A DNA stretch of 64,000 nt from Acidobacteriota bacterium (lineage in GTDB: Bacteria; Acidobacteriota; UBA6911): the NCBI GenBank assembly GCA_016929335.1, contig JAFGIY010000200.1, positions 1 to 64,000 on the forward strand, read 5' to 3'. Position 1 is the stretch's first letter. Each line of letters begins with the position of its first letter. The translations under genes were made by a program, and so were the position numbers. Below are positions 20,273 through 29,280 of this stretch, one piece after another. The notes under the pieces are model-generated. The model ran no database searches and had not been told where the DNA came from. It saw only the letters and a program-made list of their open reading frames with translations.

Positions 20273-21124
20273 TTGAAAAAAATAATAGTGACCGGAGATG
20301 ATTTCGGCCTCGCCTTGCCCGTTAACGAGGCCATCGTGCAGGCTCATCAGCATGGGATTCTCACAACCGCGAGTCTTATGCCGGGCGCCAGATTTTTCCA
20401 GGATGCAGTGGCGCGGGCCAAAGAGCATCCATCTCTCAGGGTAGGCTTGCATGTAACGCTCGTTGAAGGAAGCCCGGTCCTGCCGCCCCGCCAGGTACCA
20501 AACCTGGTCGATGAAAAAGGCTATTTTTCGACGCATCTTGCGCGAGCCGGCTTCATGTTTTTCTTTTATCCGGGGATACGGAAACAACTCGAAGCCGAAA
20601 TACGTGCGCAGTTCGAAGCCTTTCGCAAGACCGGATTGGCGCTGGATCATGTCAATGCGCATAACCACATGCAATTGCACCCGACTGTATTGAGGTTGAT
20701 ATTAAAAGCGGGGAAGGAGCATGGATTGAAGGCGGTCCGGCTGCCCAACGAGCCTCCGGTGAGATCGTGGATGGCTGCGGGGACATCGATTGGATCAAGA
20801 CTCGTATCACGGGCATTCCTCTCTCCATGGATAGTACTTATGAAAAAAATGATGGATCGGGCACATGTGCGATACAACGATTTCCTGCTTGGCATGACGG
20901 ATAGCGGCTCCATGACATCAGACCTCGTGATCCGGTTTCTGCGTCATATGCCCGAAGGAACCACCGAAATGTGTTTCCATCCGTCCACGCATCGTTGTGT
21001 CGAGATTGATGCCACCATGCCGGAATACCGGCATGAAGATGAGCTCAGGACGCTCACCAGCGAGGCGCTGCGCGGAGCTTTACAGACGAATGGCATTCAG
21101 ACGATCGTTTTCAGCGATCTTTAA
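20273..21124 (+). CDS. hpnK: HpnK-like deacetylase (YdjC family)
   Basis: YdjC-type carbohydrate deacetylase. HpnK removes the acetyl group from GlcNAc-bacteriohopanetetrol to give the glucosamine form. The 283-residue protein starts KKIIVTGDDFGLALPVNEA with the metal-binding Asp pair. It keeps the HGILTTASLM segment, the His pair in DHVNAHNHMQLHP near 128-136 and a later ECFHPS-like metal site (MCFHPSTH). The start is a TTG with AAAGG five bases upstream. It acts naturally after HpnI upstream. Confidence 0.83.
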   Translation: MKKIIVTGDDFGLALPVNEAIVQAHQHGILTTASLMPGARFFQDAVARAKEHPSLRVGLHVTLVEGSPVLPPRQVPNLVDEKGYFSTHLARAGFMFFFYPGIRKQLEAEIRAQFEAFRKTGLALDHVNAHNHMQLHPTVLRLILKAGKEHGLKAVRLPNEPPVRSWMAAGTSIGSRLVSRAFLSPWIVLMKKMMDRAHVRYNDFLLGMTDSGSMTSDLVIRFLRHMPEGTTEMCFHPSTHRCVEIDATMPEYRHEDELRTLTSEALRGALQTNGIQTIVFSDL

Positions 21125-21139
21125 AAACGGGGATGGACA

Positions 21140-21523
21140 ATGCTGCGAGTAATTATTGCGATGACAATTGCCGCGGGATCAGCCGCGTACGGCCAGATTC
21201 TGGTGCGCCGCGGCATGTTGCAGGTCGGCAGTCTGGAAAACTACGCGCCCTGGCCGGTAATAACCTATTTCTGGCACGCGCTGTGCAATCCTTATGTCAT
21301 CGGCGGCACTATTCTCAATGCCGTCTTTTATTTTCTTTTTCTCGCGGCTCTTTCATGGACGAACGTAACGGTTGCGCTTCCGATGACGGCCATCGAATAT
21401 GGATTCGCGGCATTTCTTGCCGTTATAATCCTCAAAGAGAGCGTTCCTCCTGTTCGCTGGGCCGGAATCGCGCTGGTCATTATCGGCGTGATCCTCATTG
21501 CCCGCGGGGGCGGCGATAATTAG
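21140..21523 (+). CDS. small EamA/SMR-like membrane transporter
   Basis: A 127-residue protein with four predicted membrane segments (about 3-20, 43-63, 67-90, 98-120). It resembles half-size EamA or small multidrug resistance transporters, with an internal ALPMTAIEYGFAAFLAVIILKE segment typical of the fold. It lies between hpnK and an aminotransferase gene and may move a lipid-linked sugar across the membrane, like ArnE/ArnF; that role is inferred from context. A GGGGA site precedes the ATG. An overlapping frame of similar length is a shadow. Confidence 0.78.
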   Translation: MLRVIIAMTIAAGSAAYGQILVRRGMLQVGSLENYAPWPVITYFWHALCNPYVIGGTILNAVFYFLFLAALSWTNVTVALPMTAIEYGFAAFLAVIILKESVPPVRWAGIALVIIGVILIARGGGDN

Positions 21524-21630
21524 AGGATGCCTCCGGGCTGAAGGCTGGACGCACATGTATGGATATCATGCATTTGAAAAAAGTGAACGGCGGAGACGTT
21601 CCTGATTATTTGCACAGAAAGGATGATTGT

Positions 21631-22746
21631 ATGACTCCGGTTCCTGCAGCAAAGATACAGTTTCTTCCTGAGGACAGGGCATGGATTGCGGATCGGATTC
21701 AGGAAGTATTGGGGAGCGGCCAACTGACGCTGGGCAAATATGGCGCCGAGTTTGAGAAGAAATTTTCCGGCCTTTGCGGCGTGCGCCACGGAATCGCCGT
21801 CAACAGCGGAACCAGCGCCCTCGAAATTATCCTTCGTTCCCTCGAGATCGACGGGCGGGATGTGCTGGTGCCGACCAACACCTTTTTCGCCACTGCGGCA
21901 GCCGTGGTACACGCCGGAGGCAATCCGGTTTTTCTCGATATGGATCCCGATTTCTTCTCCATACGGCCGGAAACGGTTGAAAAGAGCCTTACGCCCAAAA
22001 CAGCCGGAATTATCGTCGTTCATATCGGAGGAATCGTTACGGCGCACATGCCGGCTCTGGTGGAACTGGCAGAGAAAAAGGGCATCTGGCTCGTAGAAGA
22101 TGCGGCGCATGCACACGGATCATCCTTTCGATCCACCAGTGCCGGCGCTTTCGGCATTGCGAGTTCATTCAGCTTCTATCCGACAAAAGTCATGACTTCC
22201 GCCGAAGGCGGCATGATCATCACGAACAACGACAAGCTCGCCGAAGAATCCCGTATATACCGCGATCAGGGCAAAGCCAGCTTCACCGTCAATGCCCATG
22301 TACGCATGGGTTACAATTGGCGCATGTCGGAACCGCACGCAATCATCGGGCTCAAACACCTGGAACGCCTGCCTGCAATGATCGCGGAAAGGAGAGAGAT
22401 CGCCTCACTATACGACCACGGCCTGGCTGGATTCCGGAATCTGCGGCCATTGGCCGTGCCGGAAGATGGAATCTGCAATTATTATAAATACATCGCTGTT
22501 TTGAGCGAGAAGCAAGACCGCAAGGGACTGAAGACGATCCTGCGTGAGAAGCATGGAGTGTCCCTGGCCGGCGAAGTCTACGAAGAACCGCTTCACAAGC
22601 AGCCGGTATTTGAGAAATACTGCACGGGTCCCCTCCCGATATCCGAAGACTTGTGTTCACGACATATATGCCTCCCCATCTTTCCGGGGATGCAGGAATC
22701 GGACGTGCATCAGGTGCTGAAAGCCTTGAAAGAGGTCATCGGATAA
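21631..22746 (+). CDS. DegT/DnrJ/EryC1/StrS-family aminotransferase
   Basis: PLP-dependent enzyme of the sugar-nucleotide aminotransferase family, which converts keto sugars to amino sugars. The 371-residue product has NSGTSALEI near residue 50, DVLVPTNTFFATAAAV, VEDAAHAHGS and the PLP lysine in SFYPTKVMTSAEGG. The ATG at 21,631 has an AAAGGA site seven bases upstream; an ATG at 21,559 in the same frame would add 24 residues not typical of the family. Its place after hpnI-hpnK and the transporter suggests it makes an amino sugar for the same lipid or glycan. The substrate cannot be told. Confidence 0.85.
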   Translation: MTPVPAAKIQFLPEDRAWIADRIQEVLGSGQLTLGKYGAEFEKKFSGLCGVRHGIAVNSGTSALEIILRSLEIDGRDVLVPTNTFFATAAAVVHAGGNPVFLDMDPDFFSIRPETVEKSLTPKTAGIIVVHIGGIVTAHMPALVELAEKKGIWLVEDAAHAHGSSFRSTSAGAFGIASSFSFYPTKVMTSAEGGMIITNNDKLAEESRIYRDQGKASFTVNAHVRMGYNWRMSEPHAIIGLKHLERLPAMIAERREIASLYDHGLAGFRNLRPLAVPEDGICNYYKYIAVLSEKQDRKGLKTILREKHGVSLAGEVYEEPLHKQPVFEKYCTGPLPISEDLCSRHICLPIFPGMQESDVHQVLKALKEVIG

Positions 22747-22747
22747 A

Positions 22748-22817
22748 CTCATTGACGATTTACGATTGACGAATGAAAACCGGCTGTGTGGTGCCCCAAT
22801 CGTCAATCGTAAATGAG
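22748..22817. repeat. heptamer hairpin between the aminotransferase gene and mazG
   Basis: The left arm at 22,748-22,768 (units ATTGACG, ATTTACG, ATTGACG) and the right arm at 22,797-22,817 (units CAATCGT, CAATCGT, AAATGAG) pair at 19 of 21 positions, with a 28-base loop. The two mismatches come from the order of G and T variants in the heptamers. The array starts just after the stop of the upstream gene. Confidence 0.85.
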
Positions 22818-22825
22818 AAAATGCT

Positions 22826-23638
22826 ATGGATACGAAACATCCGGATATTGAGAAGCTGGAATCACTGGTCGCGAAGCTGCGGGGCGCTAACGGCTGCCCG
22901 TGGGATAGGGAGCAGACGCGAGAGACACTGAAGCCGATGCTGATCGAAGAGGCTTATGAGGTGCTGGATGCCCTTGATGCGGAAGATCCTGTGGAGCTTA
23001 AGGAGGAATTGGGGGACCTGCTGTTTCAAGTGGTTTTCCACGCTCAGATTTCCAAAGAGCGCGGAGAATTCAGCCTGGCAGATGTTATTGACCGTTCCTA
23101 TGAAAAAATGGTTCGCCGACACCCGCATATTTTCGGAGATGCCGATCTGAAAACCTCCGAGGATGTACTCAAAAATTGGGAAGATATCAAGGCGGCGGAA
23201 AAAGGCATTCCATCCGCTTCCCTTCCCGACTCGGAAAGATCGCTGTTGGACGGAATACCTTCCAAGCTGCCCGCATTGCACCGCGCGTATCAAATGACGT
23301 CGAAAGCTTCCCGAGTCGGCTTCGACTGGGAGAGACTGGAAGATATTTTGGTAAAGCTGCAAGAGGAAATAAATGAGCTTCTGGAAGCACGGAAGAGACA
23401 CGATTCACGGAAGATTGCGGATGAAGTGGGCGATATGCTTTTCGTTATCGTTAATGTCGCCCGGTTTCTCGGCGTTGATCCGGAAACAGCCCTGGGACGC
23501 AGCAATCGGAAATTTCAGCGACGCTTCCGCCACATAGAGTCCGCCATCAAGCAGCAGGGCCGCGAACTGAGGAATGCTTCTCTGGCGGAGATGGATGCCC
23601 TCTGGAATGAAGCAAAGAGAAATGAAACCAATTTCTAA
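22826..23638 (+). CDS. mazG: MazG nucleoside triphosphate pyrophosphohydrolase
   Basis: All-alpha NTP pyrophosphohydrolase that clears aberrant nucleotides. The 270-residue protein contains two MazG domains: the N-terminal one with CPWDREQT, EEAYEVLDAL and EELGDLLFQVVFHA, and the C-terminal one with EEINELLEAR and DEVGDMLFVIVNVARF. Both keep the metal-binding acidic helices. The stop codon is the first part of a perfect 26-bp hairpin. Confidence 0.93.
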   Translation: MDTKHPDIEKLESLVAKLRGANGCPWDREQTRETLKPMLIEEAYEVLDALDAEDPVELKEELGDLLFQVVFHAQISKERGEFSLADVIDRSYEKMVRRHPHIFGDADLKTSEDVLKNWEDIKAAEKGIPSASLPDSERSLLDGIPSKLPALHRAYQMTSKASRVGFDWERLEDILVKLQEEINELLEARKRHDSRKIADEVGDMLFVIVNVARFLGVDPETALGRSNRKFQRRFRHIESAIKQQGRELRNASLAEMDALWNEAKRNETNF

Positions 23639-23704
23639 AAAAGGCCACGGATTGCACGGATTTAAAAAATATAAACAATCCGTGCAATCCGTGGCCTTTT
23701 TTTT
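23637..23704. terminator. perfect 26-bp hairpin, bidirectional terminator between mazG and rng
   Basis: Left arm 23,637-23,662 and right arm 23,677-23,702 are exact reverse complements (core GGCCACGGATTGCACGGATT) with a 14-base loop. The stem is bounded by runs of A and T: eight T after the stem on the plus strand and six on the minus strand. This suits intrinsic termination for both convergent genes. The stem is built of two near-identical 9-mers (CACGGATTG, CACGGATTT), so it also belongs with the short-repeat hairpins of this genome. Confidence 0.9.
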
Positions 23705-23722
23705 GAAGACTCTGATCCCAGG

Positions 23723-25759
23723 CTAGGTGACAATGTTGAAGTGCTCGATGTGAAGCGTCGGATCGGATTTCACGAGTACGTCCCGCTTCAATATATGGCG
23801 GATCTCATCAATCACATCGGACTCTGATTCACGCAGGGCGCGTGCTACATCGGGATGCACGCGGATCATCACTTCGGAACGGGCTTCGATGAAGTGACGC
23901 ATTTTTTCTATTTCGTGATATATGCCGTAGCACGTCGTTGCGATGGATTTCACCATTCCCGAACCGGTGCAATACGGGCAGGGCTGGCATAAAGCGCGTT
24001 CCAGAGACTGCTTCACCCTCTTTCGCGTAATGGCCACCAATCCGAACTCGTTAAATTCAAGTATCTTGCTGGGGGCTTTGTCTTTGGCGATTTCCTCGGA
24101 TAAGGCTTCCATGACACGCTTGCGATTCTTCCGCTCATCCATGTCGATGAAATCAATAACGATGATACCGCCGAGGTCTCTGAGCCGGATTTGCCGGACA
24201 ATTTCTTTAACCGCTTCCAGATTCGTCCGGGTAATGGTTTCTTCAAGGCTGTTACCGCGTCCGACAAATTTGCCCGTATTAATATCAATGCTGACGAGAG
24301 CTTCCGTCTGGTTGATAACAATGTATCCGCCCGATTTCAGCCAGATCTTCGGTTGCAGCAGTTTGTCGATTTCGGGCGTGATCCCGTACTCATCAAAAAT
24401 GTAGGTGTCTTTGGTGTAAAGCTTTACGCGGTGGACAAGGTTCGGGAAAATCTTATCCACAAACTCGACAATTCTTTGGTACTCAATCTCGTCGTCAACT
24501 CGTATGGCTGCGAATTCAAAAGAAAACTGATCCCGCAGGAGCCGTTGAACAAGATTCATTTCGGCATGGACGAGGGCGGGGGCGGCGACCTTTTCTGCCC
24601 GCGAACGGATGTCTTCCCATAATCTTACGAGGAAATTGAGATCATTGACGATATCCTCTTCGCTGCGTTCCTCGGCAGCCGTTCTCACAATAACTCCGCC
24701 TGGGAAATTATCCCGATGTCTCAGGATGATGTCCTTCAGCCGAATTCTCTCTGCATCCGAACCGATCTTCCGGGAAACGCCGACATGATCCACCGTCGGC
24801 ATAAATACCAGATAGCGTCCCGGGAGGGCGATATGGCTGGTTACGCGAGCTCCTTTTTTGCCAATCGGCTCTTTGGCTACCTGAACCAGCACCTCCTGGC
24901 CTTCCTGGAGCATGTCATCAATGGATTGATGCTCATTCCGATGCGTAGTGCGCGCTGCTGTATAGCGCTTGCGCCTTGTGGCCGCTCCTCTGCGGCGCGC
25001 AAATCCCGGCTTGGATCTTTCGGAATCCGCGCTGAGCGAAAACGTTTCGCCGTCATCCCTGATGGAAGCTGAATCCATGAAGGGATCCTCAGACGCCCCC
25101 TGAGAATTATCCACAGCAGGCGGAGACTCGACCATGGATTCAGAAATCTGCTCCGACCCGACTTCTTCCGCGGAGACGGGGAAAGAGCCCGGCTCCATAG
25201 GTTCTTCGGGACGAGGCAGAGAAGCGGATAGAGATGGCTCGGGAATTTCAGAAACCTCATAGAGAGCATCCGATTCCAGGTGAGATTCCACTTCCCGGTC
25301 CGTTTCCGCACTTATGTTCCAGCTTTCCAAATGCGGAGGATGGGACCGCTGGACCGATTCGGATTGCGAGCCGGCGCTCCGCGAAGCTCCGGCCCGTTCT
25401 TTTCGTTCCCGCCAGCGGCTCTTGTCTGATTTCCTTTCCCGGCGCTGCGGCTTGTCCTGGATCTCTGCTTCCACGATAGCCGTATCCATCTGGTCTTCAG
25501 CCGCGGAAAAAATCTGGTCGCATTCCTCATTATCTTCGATAAAGTCTGAGACATAAAGGAATGCGTCCTTTTCAAGACCTATGTTGACAAAGGCGGACTG
25601 CATCCCGGGCAAAACCTTGGTGACTTTGCCTTTATAGGTGTTGGCGAGAATGCCCCGATTTCGATTCCGTTCAATATAAAGCTCTGCCAATTGGTCGTCT
25701 TCAAGAATTGCGACCTTCGTTTCCAGCGCTGTGCTGGAAACGATCATTTCTTTAATCAT
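23723..25759 (-). CDS. rng: ribonuclease E/G family endoribonuclease
   Basis: Single-strand-specific endoribonuclease for rRNA and mRNA processing. The 678-residue protein has an S1 RNA-binding domain starting near residue 35 (ILANTYKGKVTKVLPGMQSAFVNIG), the catalytic-site strands ALVSIDINTGKF and GIIVIDFIDMD with the metal-binding aspartates, and the CPYC zinc-link. The S1 domain is interrupted by about 195 acidic, Ser/Arg-rich low-complexity residues (about 80-275), after which the domain resumes at LQEGQEVLVQVAKEPIGKKG. The ATG at 25,759 has a GGAG site; upstream extension is unsupported. Confidence 0.92.
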   Translation of the reverse strand: MIKEMIVSSTALETKVAILEDDQLAELYIERNRNRGILANTYKGKVTKVLPGMQSAFVNIGLEKDAFLYVSDFIEDNEECDQIFSAAEDQMDTAIVEAEIQDKPQRRERKSDKSRWRERKERAGASRSAGSQSESVQRSHPPHLESWNISAETDREVESHLESDALYEVSEIPEPSLSASLPRPEEPMEPGSFPVSAEEVGSEQISESMVESPPAVDNSQGASEDPFMDSASIRDDGETFSLSADSERSKPGFARRRGAATRRKRYTAARTTHRNEHQSIDDMLQEGQEVLVQVAKEPIGKKGARVTSHIALPGRYLVFMPTVDHVGVSRKIGSDAERIRLKDIILRHRDNFPGGVIVRTAAEERSEEDIVNDLNFLVRLWEDIRSRAEKVAAPALVHAEMNLVQRLLRDQFSFEFAAIRVDDEIEYQRIVEFVDKIFPNLVHRVKLYTKDTYIFDEYGITPEIDKLLQPKIWLKSGGYIVINQTEALVSIDINTGKFVGRGNSLEETITRTNLEAVKEIVRQIRLRDLGGIIVIDFIDMDERKNRKRVMEALSEEIAKDKAPSKILEFNEFGLVAITRKRVKQSLERALCQPCPYCTGSGMVKSIATTCYGIYHEIEKMRHFIEARSEVMIRVHPDVARALRESESDVIDEIRHILKRDVLVKSDPTLHIEHFNIVT

Positions 25760-26226
25760 GCAATTACTCCAGTTTGGGTAGAAGCGAACGCGAAGGGATA
25801 TGGACGGAAGCAATGCGGATCGGCAAGGGATGATGGTTCACGTCCGGAACCATCTGAGCCTGACACAACACAAATTTTCAAAAAACCCCAAAATCAGCCC
25901 TGGTCGGGATGCGCATTCAACGGAAACGCCTGTTCCCGTCTCGAAGCCCCGGAAGTCGAACACTCACCTGAAAACGGAGCAGAAGGCTTTCGACTGATTT
26001 GCGCCATGCGTCATGGTCAGAATAAAAATCCCGAATCAAACCCTTTTTCAATGTACCGTCACTTAAGACATCGAATCGCGATCGATCAAATTCATAAATC
26101 TTACAGCTCTTTTAAGAGCCGACCTTATTATAGCGATTTGCTGAAAATTCAATGATTTCCTGCCGGCCTGAATTGGTAATGGTAAATTGCCTGAACGCAG
26201 AATGCAAGGAAAGCTTCCCCTTATAA
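25760..26226. other. intergenic region without a recognised gene
   Basis: The 558-base space between rng and rodA (the remainder is a repeat described separately) holds open frames of up to 154 codons on the plus strand. Their composition is not protein-like and they overlap the 5' end of rng, so I do not accept them. It presumably contains the rng promoter; a small inverted repeat GCTCTTTTAAGAGC is at 26,106-26,119. No tRNA or other RNA gene is visible. Confidence 0.6.
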
Positions 26227-26317
26227 CCGTTTCCCGTTTCCCGTTGTGTCATAAATCAGACCGCGTTCGGTCGGCAATAAGCTCGAAACCGGGAACCGGA
26301 AACCGAAAACGGGGAAC
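26227..26317. repeat. inverted heptamer arrays after rodA
   Basis: The left arm has CCGTTTC, CCGTTTC, CCGTTGT (26,227-26,247). The right arm has GAAACCG, GGAACCG, GAAACCG, AAAACGG, GGAACC (26,285-26,317), of the reverse complement type. The right arm abuts the rodA stop codon. The unit sequence differs from the other loci, but length, tandem order and inverted layout are the same. Confidence 0.75.
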
Positions 26318-27412
26318 CTAGTTGACATAGCGCCTCATTCGGATGCCCATACAGATGCTCATGGCAGCAAAGAATGAAATGAGAGAGGATCCCCCTGCGC
26401 TGACAAAAGGAAGCGGTATGCCGGCGATCGGGAGCAATCCCACCCCCATTCCGATATTGATGACAACATGGAAAAGCATCAAGGCTAAAACGCCGACAAC
26501 AATCAGAGCGCCGACTTTATCCTTCGCCTCTCGGGCGGCTCGAAAAAGCCTGGATGCGACAAGCAGAAACAAGCCCAGGATGGAAATACTCCCCACAAAA
26601 CCCTTTTCCTCGGACAGGACCGCAAAAACGAAGTCCGTATGCGGGGCCGGCAAAAACCCGAGATTGCCTTGAGTCCCTCGTTTGAATCCTTTGCCCAGAA
26701 ATCTTCCTGATCCGATTGCAATCTCTGATTGTATTTTTTGGTATCCCGATCGGAGCGGGTCGCTCCCCGGATTGAGTACGGTTTCGAATCGTCCCTTTTG
26801 ATGGCCGCGCAACAGGAACCAGGCAAGCGGAGCGGCAGCGATGGCGATAATGAGCAGGCTTATCAGATGCTTGCGTCTGATTCCCGCCATACAGGTTAAA
26901 ACCGCATAGATCGGGAAGAAGGTAACCGCCGTCCCCAGGTCACCCTGAAAAATCACCATAAGCACAGGCACGAAAACAATCAAACCGCCGAATACCAGCT
27001 CTCGCAGGCTCAGGTATTCCTGATCCAGATCCGAGTAATATTTGGCCAGGGCAATGATTACCAGTATCTTCATGAGTTCGGAAGGCTGAAATGAGAATAA
27101 GCCTATATCAATCCAGCTCTTGTTGCTGTGGATTGACGTTCCGATCATTAAAACGAGCCCAAGCACCGCAAGGCCTGCAATATAAATGATCGTTATAAAA
27201 TCCGAGAAGAAATGGTAGTCAAAGTACAGCAGTGCCGCAAATACCACCAGGCCGCCACATACGTAGATCACCTGCTTCCCGAAATATGAATTCAGGCTCG
27301 TACCGTCGGTAGTACTCCATATGGCAGTGATGCCTGCGCAGGACAAAATCAAAATGGCCAGGAAGAGAAGCCAATCAAAACTCAGCAATAACCGTCGGTC
27401 TGTCTTAATCAT
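26318..27412 (-). CDS. rodA: RodA, SEDS-family peptidoglycan glycosyltransferase
   Basis: Polytopic membrane glycosyltransferase that polymerises lipid II for side-wall growth with PBP2. The 364-residue protein has about ten membrane segments and family motifs GTSIHSNKSWIDIGLFSFQPSELMK and, near the C-terminus, GIPLPFVSAGGSSL. The ATG at 27,412 overlaps the end of mrdA by eight bases; longer frames are contained inside mrdA. It is the last gene of the shape operon. Confidence 0.92.
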   Translation of the reverse strand: MIKTDRRLLLSFDWLLFLAILILSCAGITAIWSTTDGTSLNSYFGKQVIYVCGGLVVFAALLYFDYHFFSDFITIIYIAGLAVLGLVLMIGTSIHSNKSWIDIGLFSFQPSELMKILVIIALAKYYSDLDQEYLSLRELVFGGLIVFVPVLMVIFQGDLGTAVTFFPIYAVLTCMAGIRRKHLISLLIIAIAAAPLAWFLLRGHQKGRFETVLNPGSDPLRSGYQKIQSEIAIGSGRFLGKGFKRGTQGNLGFLPAPHTDFVFAVLSEEKGFVGSISILGLFLLVASRLFRAAREAKDKVGALIVVGVLALMLFHVVINIGMGVGLLPIAGIPLPFVSAGGSSLISFFAAMSICMGIRMRRYVN

Positions 27413-29273
27413 TGGTGTATTGTAATCCGCCCTCCTCGCTTCTATTTCCGAATGCGAATGACGGAAAATCCGTTCTGGTTTTTGGCTGGTTTTTGCTGAA
27501 ATAAGCTCTGAAAATCTCTCTGGCAAGAGGCGCAGCGGCTATTCCGCCCTTCCCTCCGTGTTCCAGAAAGACAACGACCGCTATTTCGGGATTATCCCGG
27601 TTGCCGAAACCGACGAACCAGGAGTGATCCTCGATATCTTCATTCAACCTCCTTTTCAGCTCGTTGCTAATGACTTGGACTGTGCCCGTTTTTCCGCAGA
27701 TGTCCAGGCCGGGCACTGCGGCGTTATGCCCTGTTCCATAGTTGTTAACGCTTTCCCACATACCCTGCCGGATCCGGCGCGCATGTTCCTCAGTGATCGG
27801 GAGTCGAACTGCAGGCCATTTCAGACTTGTTTCGGGAACGCCTTCCGCGCGAAGCAGTACGTGAGGCGTTGTGAGCAGCCCTCCCATCGCAATGGCGCCT
27901 ATCGCACGGACCATTTGCAGTGGTGTCGCACTCACAGCCCCCTGCCCTATGGAAACGGATATTGTTTCTCCGGCATACCATTTAGTCCGGTAGGTTTCCA
28001 TCTTCCATTCGGGGCTGGGCATTACACCGGCGCGCTCCCCTGGAAGGTCAATGCCGGTTCGTCGGCCCAATCCCAAAGCACTTGCATGCTGCGCGATTTT
28101 GGAAATTCCAAGTCTTCGGCCCAAATCATAAAAAAATATGTTGCATGATTTGGCTATGGCCTGTTCCAGGTGAAGAGCTCCGTGTCCTTCTCTCTTCGCA
28201 CAGTGGAACGTTCGTCCATAATAGCTGGCCGCCCCTCTGCAATATACCGCCGGATTGTCGTCGAGAAGACCTTCCGCGAGACCGGCATCCGCCATGATCA
28301 GCTTGAAAATGGATCCCGGGGAGTAGCTATTCTGAATTGCCCGATTCTGCATAGGCCGATCGGCATGATCGCGTAATCCGGCCCATTTGGCATCAGAAAT
28401 GCGGGTGGCAAAATCATTCGGATCAAAGGATGGCGAACTGGCCATTGCCAGGACTTCGCCGTTGCGGGGATCGATGGCTACGATCGCTCCGACCTTATCT
28501 TCTAAAGCTTTTTCCGCAATCTGCTGCAGTTCAAGATCCAGCGTCAGCTGAATCTCACCCCCTATAACCGAATTTATTTCATCCAGGAGATGCTTTTCAC
28601 GCCCCAGGCTGTCAACCAGGACATTGCGGGCGCCGTCCTTGCCGACAAGAATTTGATTGTAGGTTCGCTCCGCTCCGCTGCGGCCGACCAGAGACCCCGG
28701 CTTAGCCCCCGGGAACTGATTCGAAGACAGCTCTCGTTCGGATATCTCCCCTACGTATCCCAGAAGGTGGGCCGCCAGTTTCCCATAGTGATATAACCTG
28801 CGAGGCTCAAGTCCCAGCTGTATTTCCGGATGGTCTCTCCTGTGCCCCTCAATTATGGAAGCATCCTCCATCCCAGCATCTTCTTTTAAAACGATAGGTT
28901 GATAAAGACCTGTATTTCTGCTTCGGCGCAGTATCGATTCCAGTTCTTCCGGCAATACGCCGAGTTTTTCAGTGATGAATCGAATCGTCTCCTTGCGATT
29001 CTTCATATCTTCGCGATAAAGCAGAATTTCGAAAGACGGGCGGTTTTCTACCAGAGGAATCTTGTTGCGATCCATTATGGTGCCGCGAGGAGCAATAAGC
29101 TGGATCCGCCGGATTCGGTTGCGTTCGGCACTTAGGCTGTGATCGGATCCCTGGATAATTTGAAGCTGCCAAAGCCGGGCAGCAAGGATCAGAAATATCA
29201 GCAGAACCGGTATACGGAACAGATTGAGTCGCTGCTGAATAAGCTGTCGGTTGGATTCCTGCTGAAGGGTCAC
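27405..29273 (-). CDS. mrdA: penicillin-binding protein 2 (elongation transpeptidase)
   Basis: Class B PBP that crosslinks peptidoglycan during rod elongation, working with RodA. One N-terminal membrane segment (about 18-36) is followed by the pedestal domain and the transpeptidase. Motif 1 is SIFK within PGSIFKLIM, motif 2 SCN in KSCNIFFYDLG, and motif 3 KTGT in CGKTGTVQV. The product is 622 residues, normal for PBP2. The start is a GTG seven bases after mreD. Its end overlaps rodA. Confidence 0.94.
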   Translation of the reverse strand: MTLQQESNRQLIQQRLNLFRIPVLLIFLILAARLWQLQIIQGSDHSLSAERNRIRRIQLIAPRGTIMDRNKIPLVENRPSFEILLYREDMKNRKETIRFITEKLGVLPEELESILRRSRNTGLYQPIVLKEDAGMEDASIIEGHRRDHPEIQLGLEPRRLYHYGKLAAHLLGYVGEISERELSSNQFPGAKPGSLVGRSGAERTYNQILVGKDGARNVLVDSLGREKHLLDEINSVIGGEIQLTLDLELQQIAEKALEDKVGAIVAIDPRNGEVLAMASSPSFDPNDFATRISDAKWAGLRDHADRPMQNRAIQNSYSPGSIFKLIMADAGLAEGLLDDNPAVYCRGAASYYGRTFHCAKREGHGALHLEQAIAKSCNIFFYDLGRRLGISKIAQHASALGLGRRTGIDLPGERAGVMPSPEWKMETYRTKWYAGETISVSIGQGAVSATPLQMVRAIGAIAMGGLLTTPHVLLRAEGVPETSLKWPAVRLPITEEHARRIRQGMWESVNNYGTGHNAAVPGLDICGKTGTVQVISNELKRRLNEDIEDHSWFVGFGNRDNPEIAVVVFLEHGGKGGIAAAPLAREIFRAYFSKNQPKTRTDFPSFAFGNRSEEGGLQYTND

Positions 29274-29280
29274 ATCTTAC

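Noticed and set aside
21133-21519. 128-codon frame overlapping the small transporter.
   Set aside because: Arg/Cys/Ser-rich with no membrane segments; the other frame gives a clean four-segment membrane protein.
25691-26155. 154-codon plus-strand open frame between rng and rodA.
   Set aside because: Overlaps the rng 5' end on the other strand, lacks a ribosome site and has a composition unlike the real genes.
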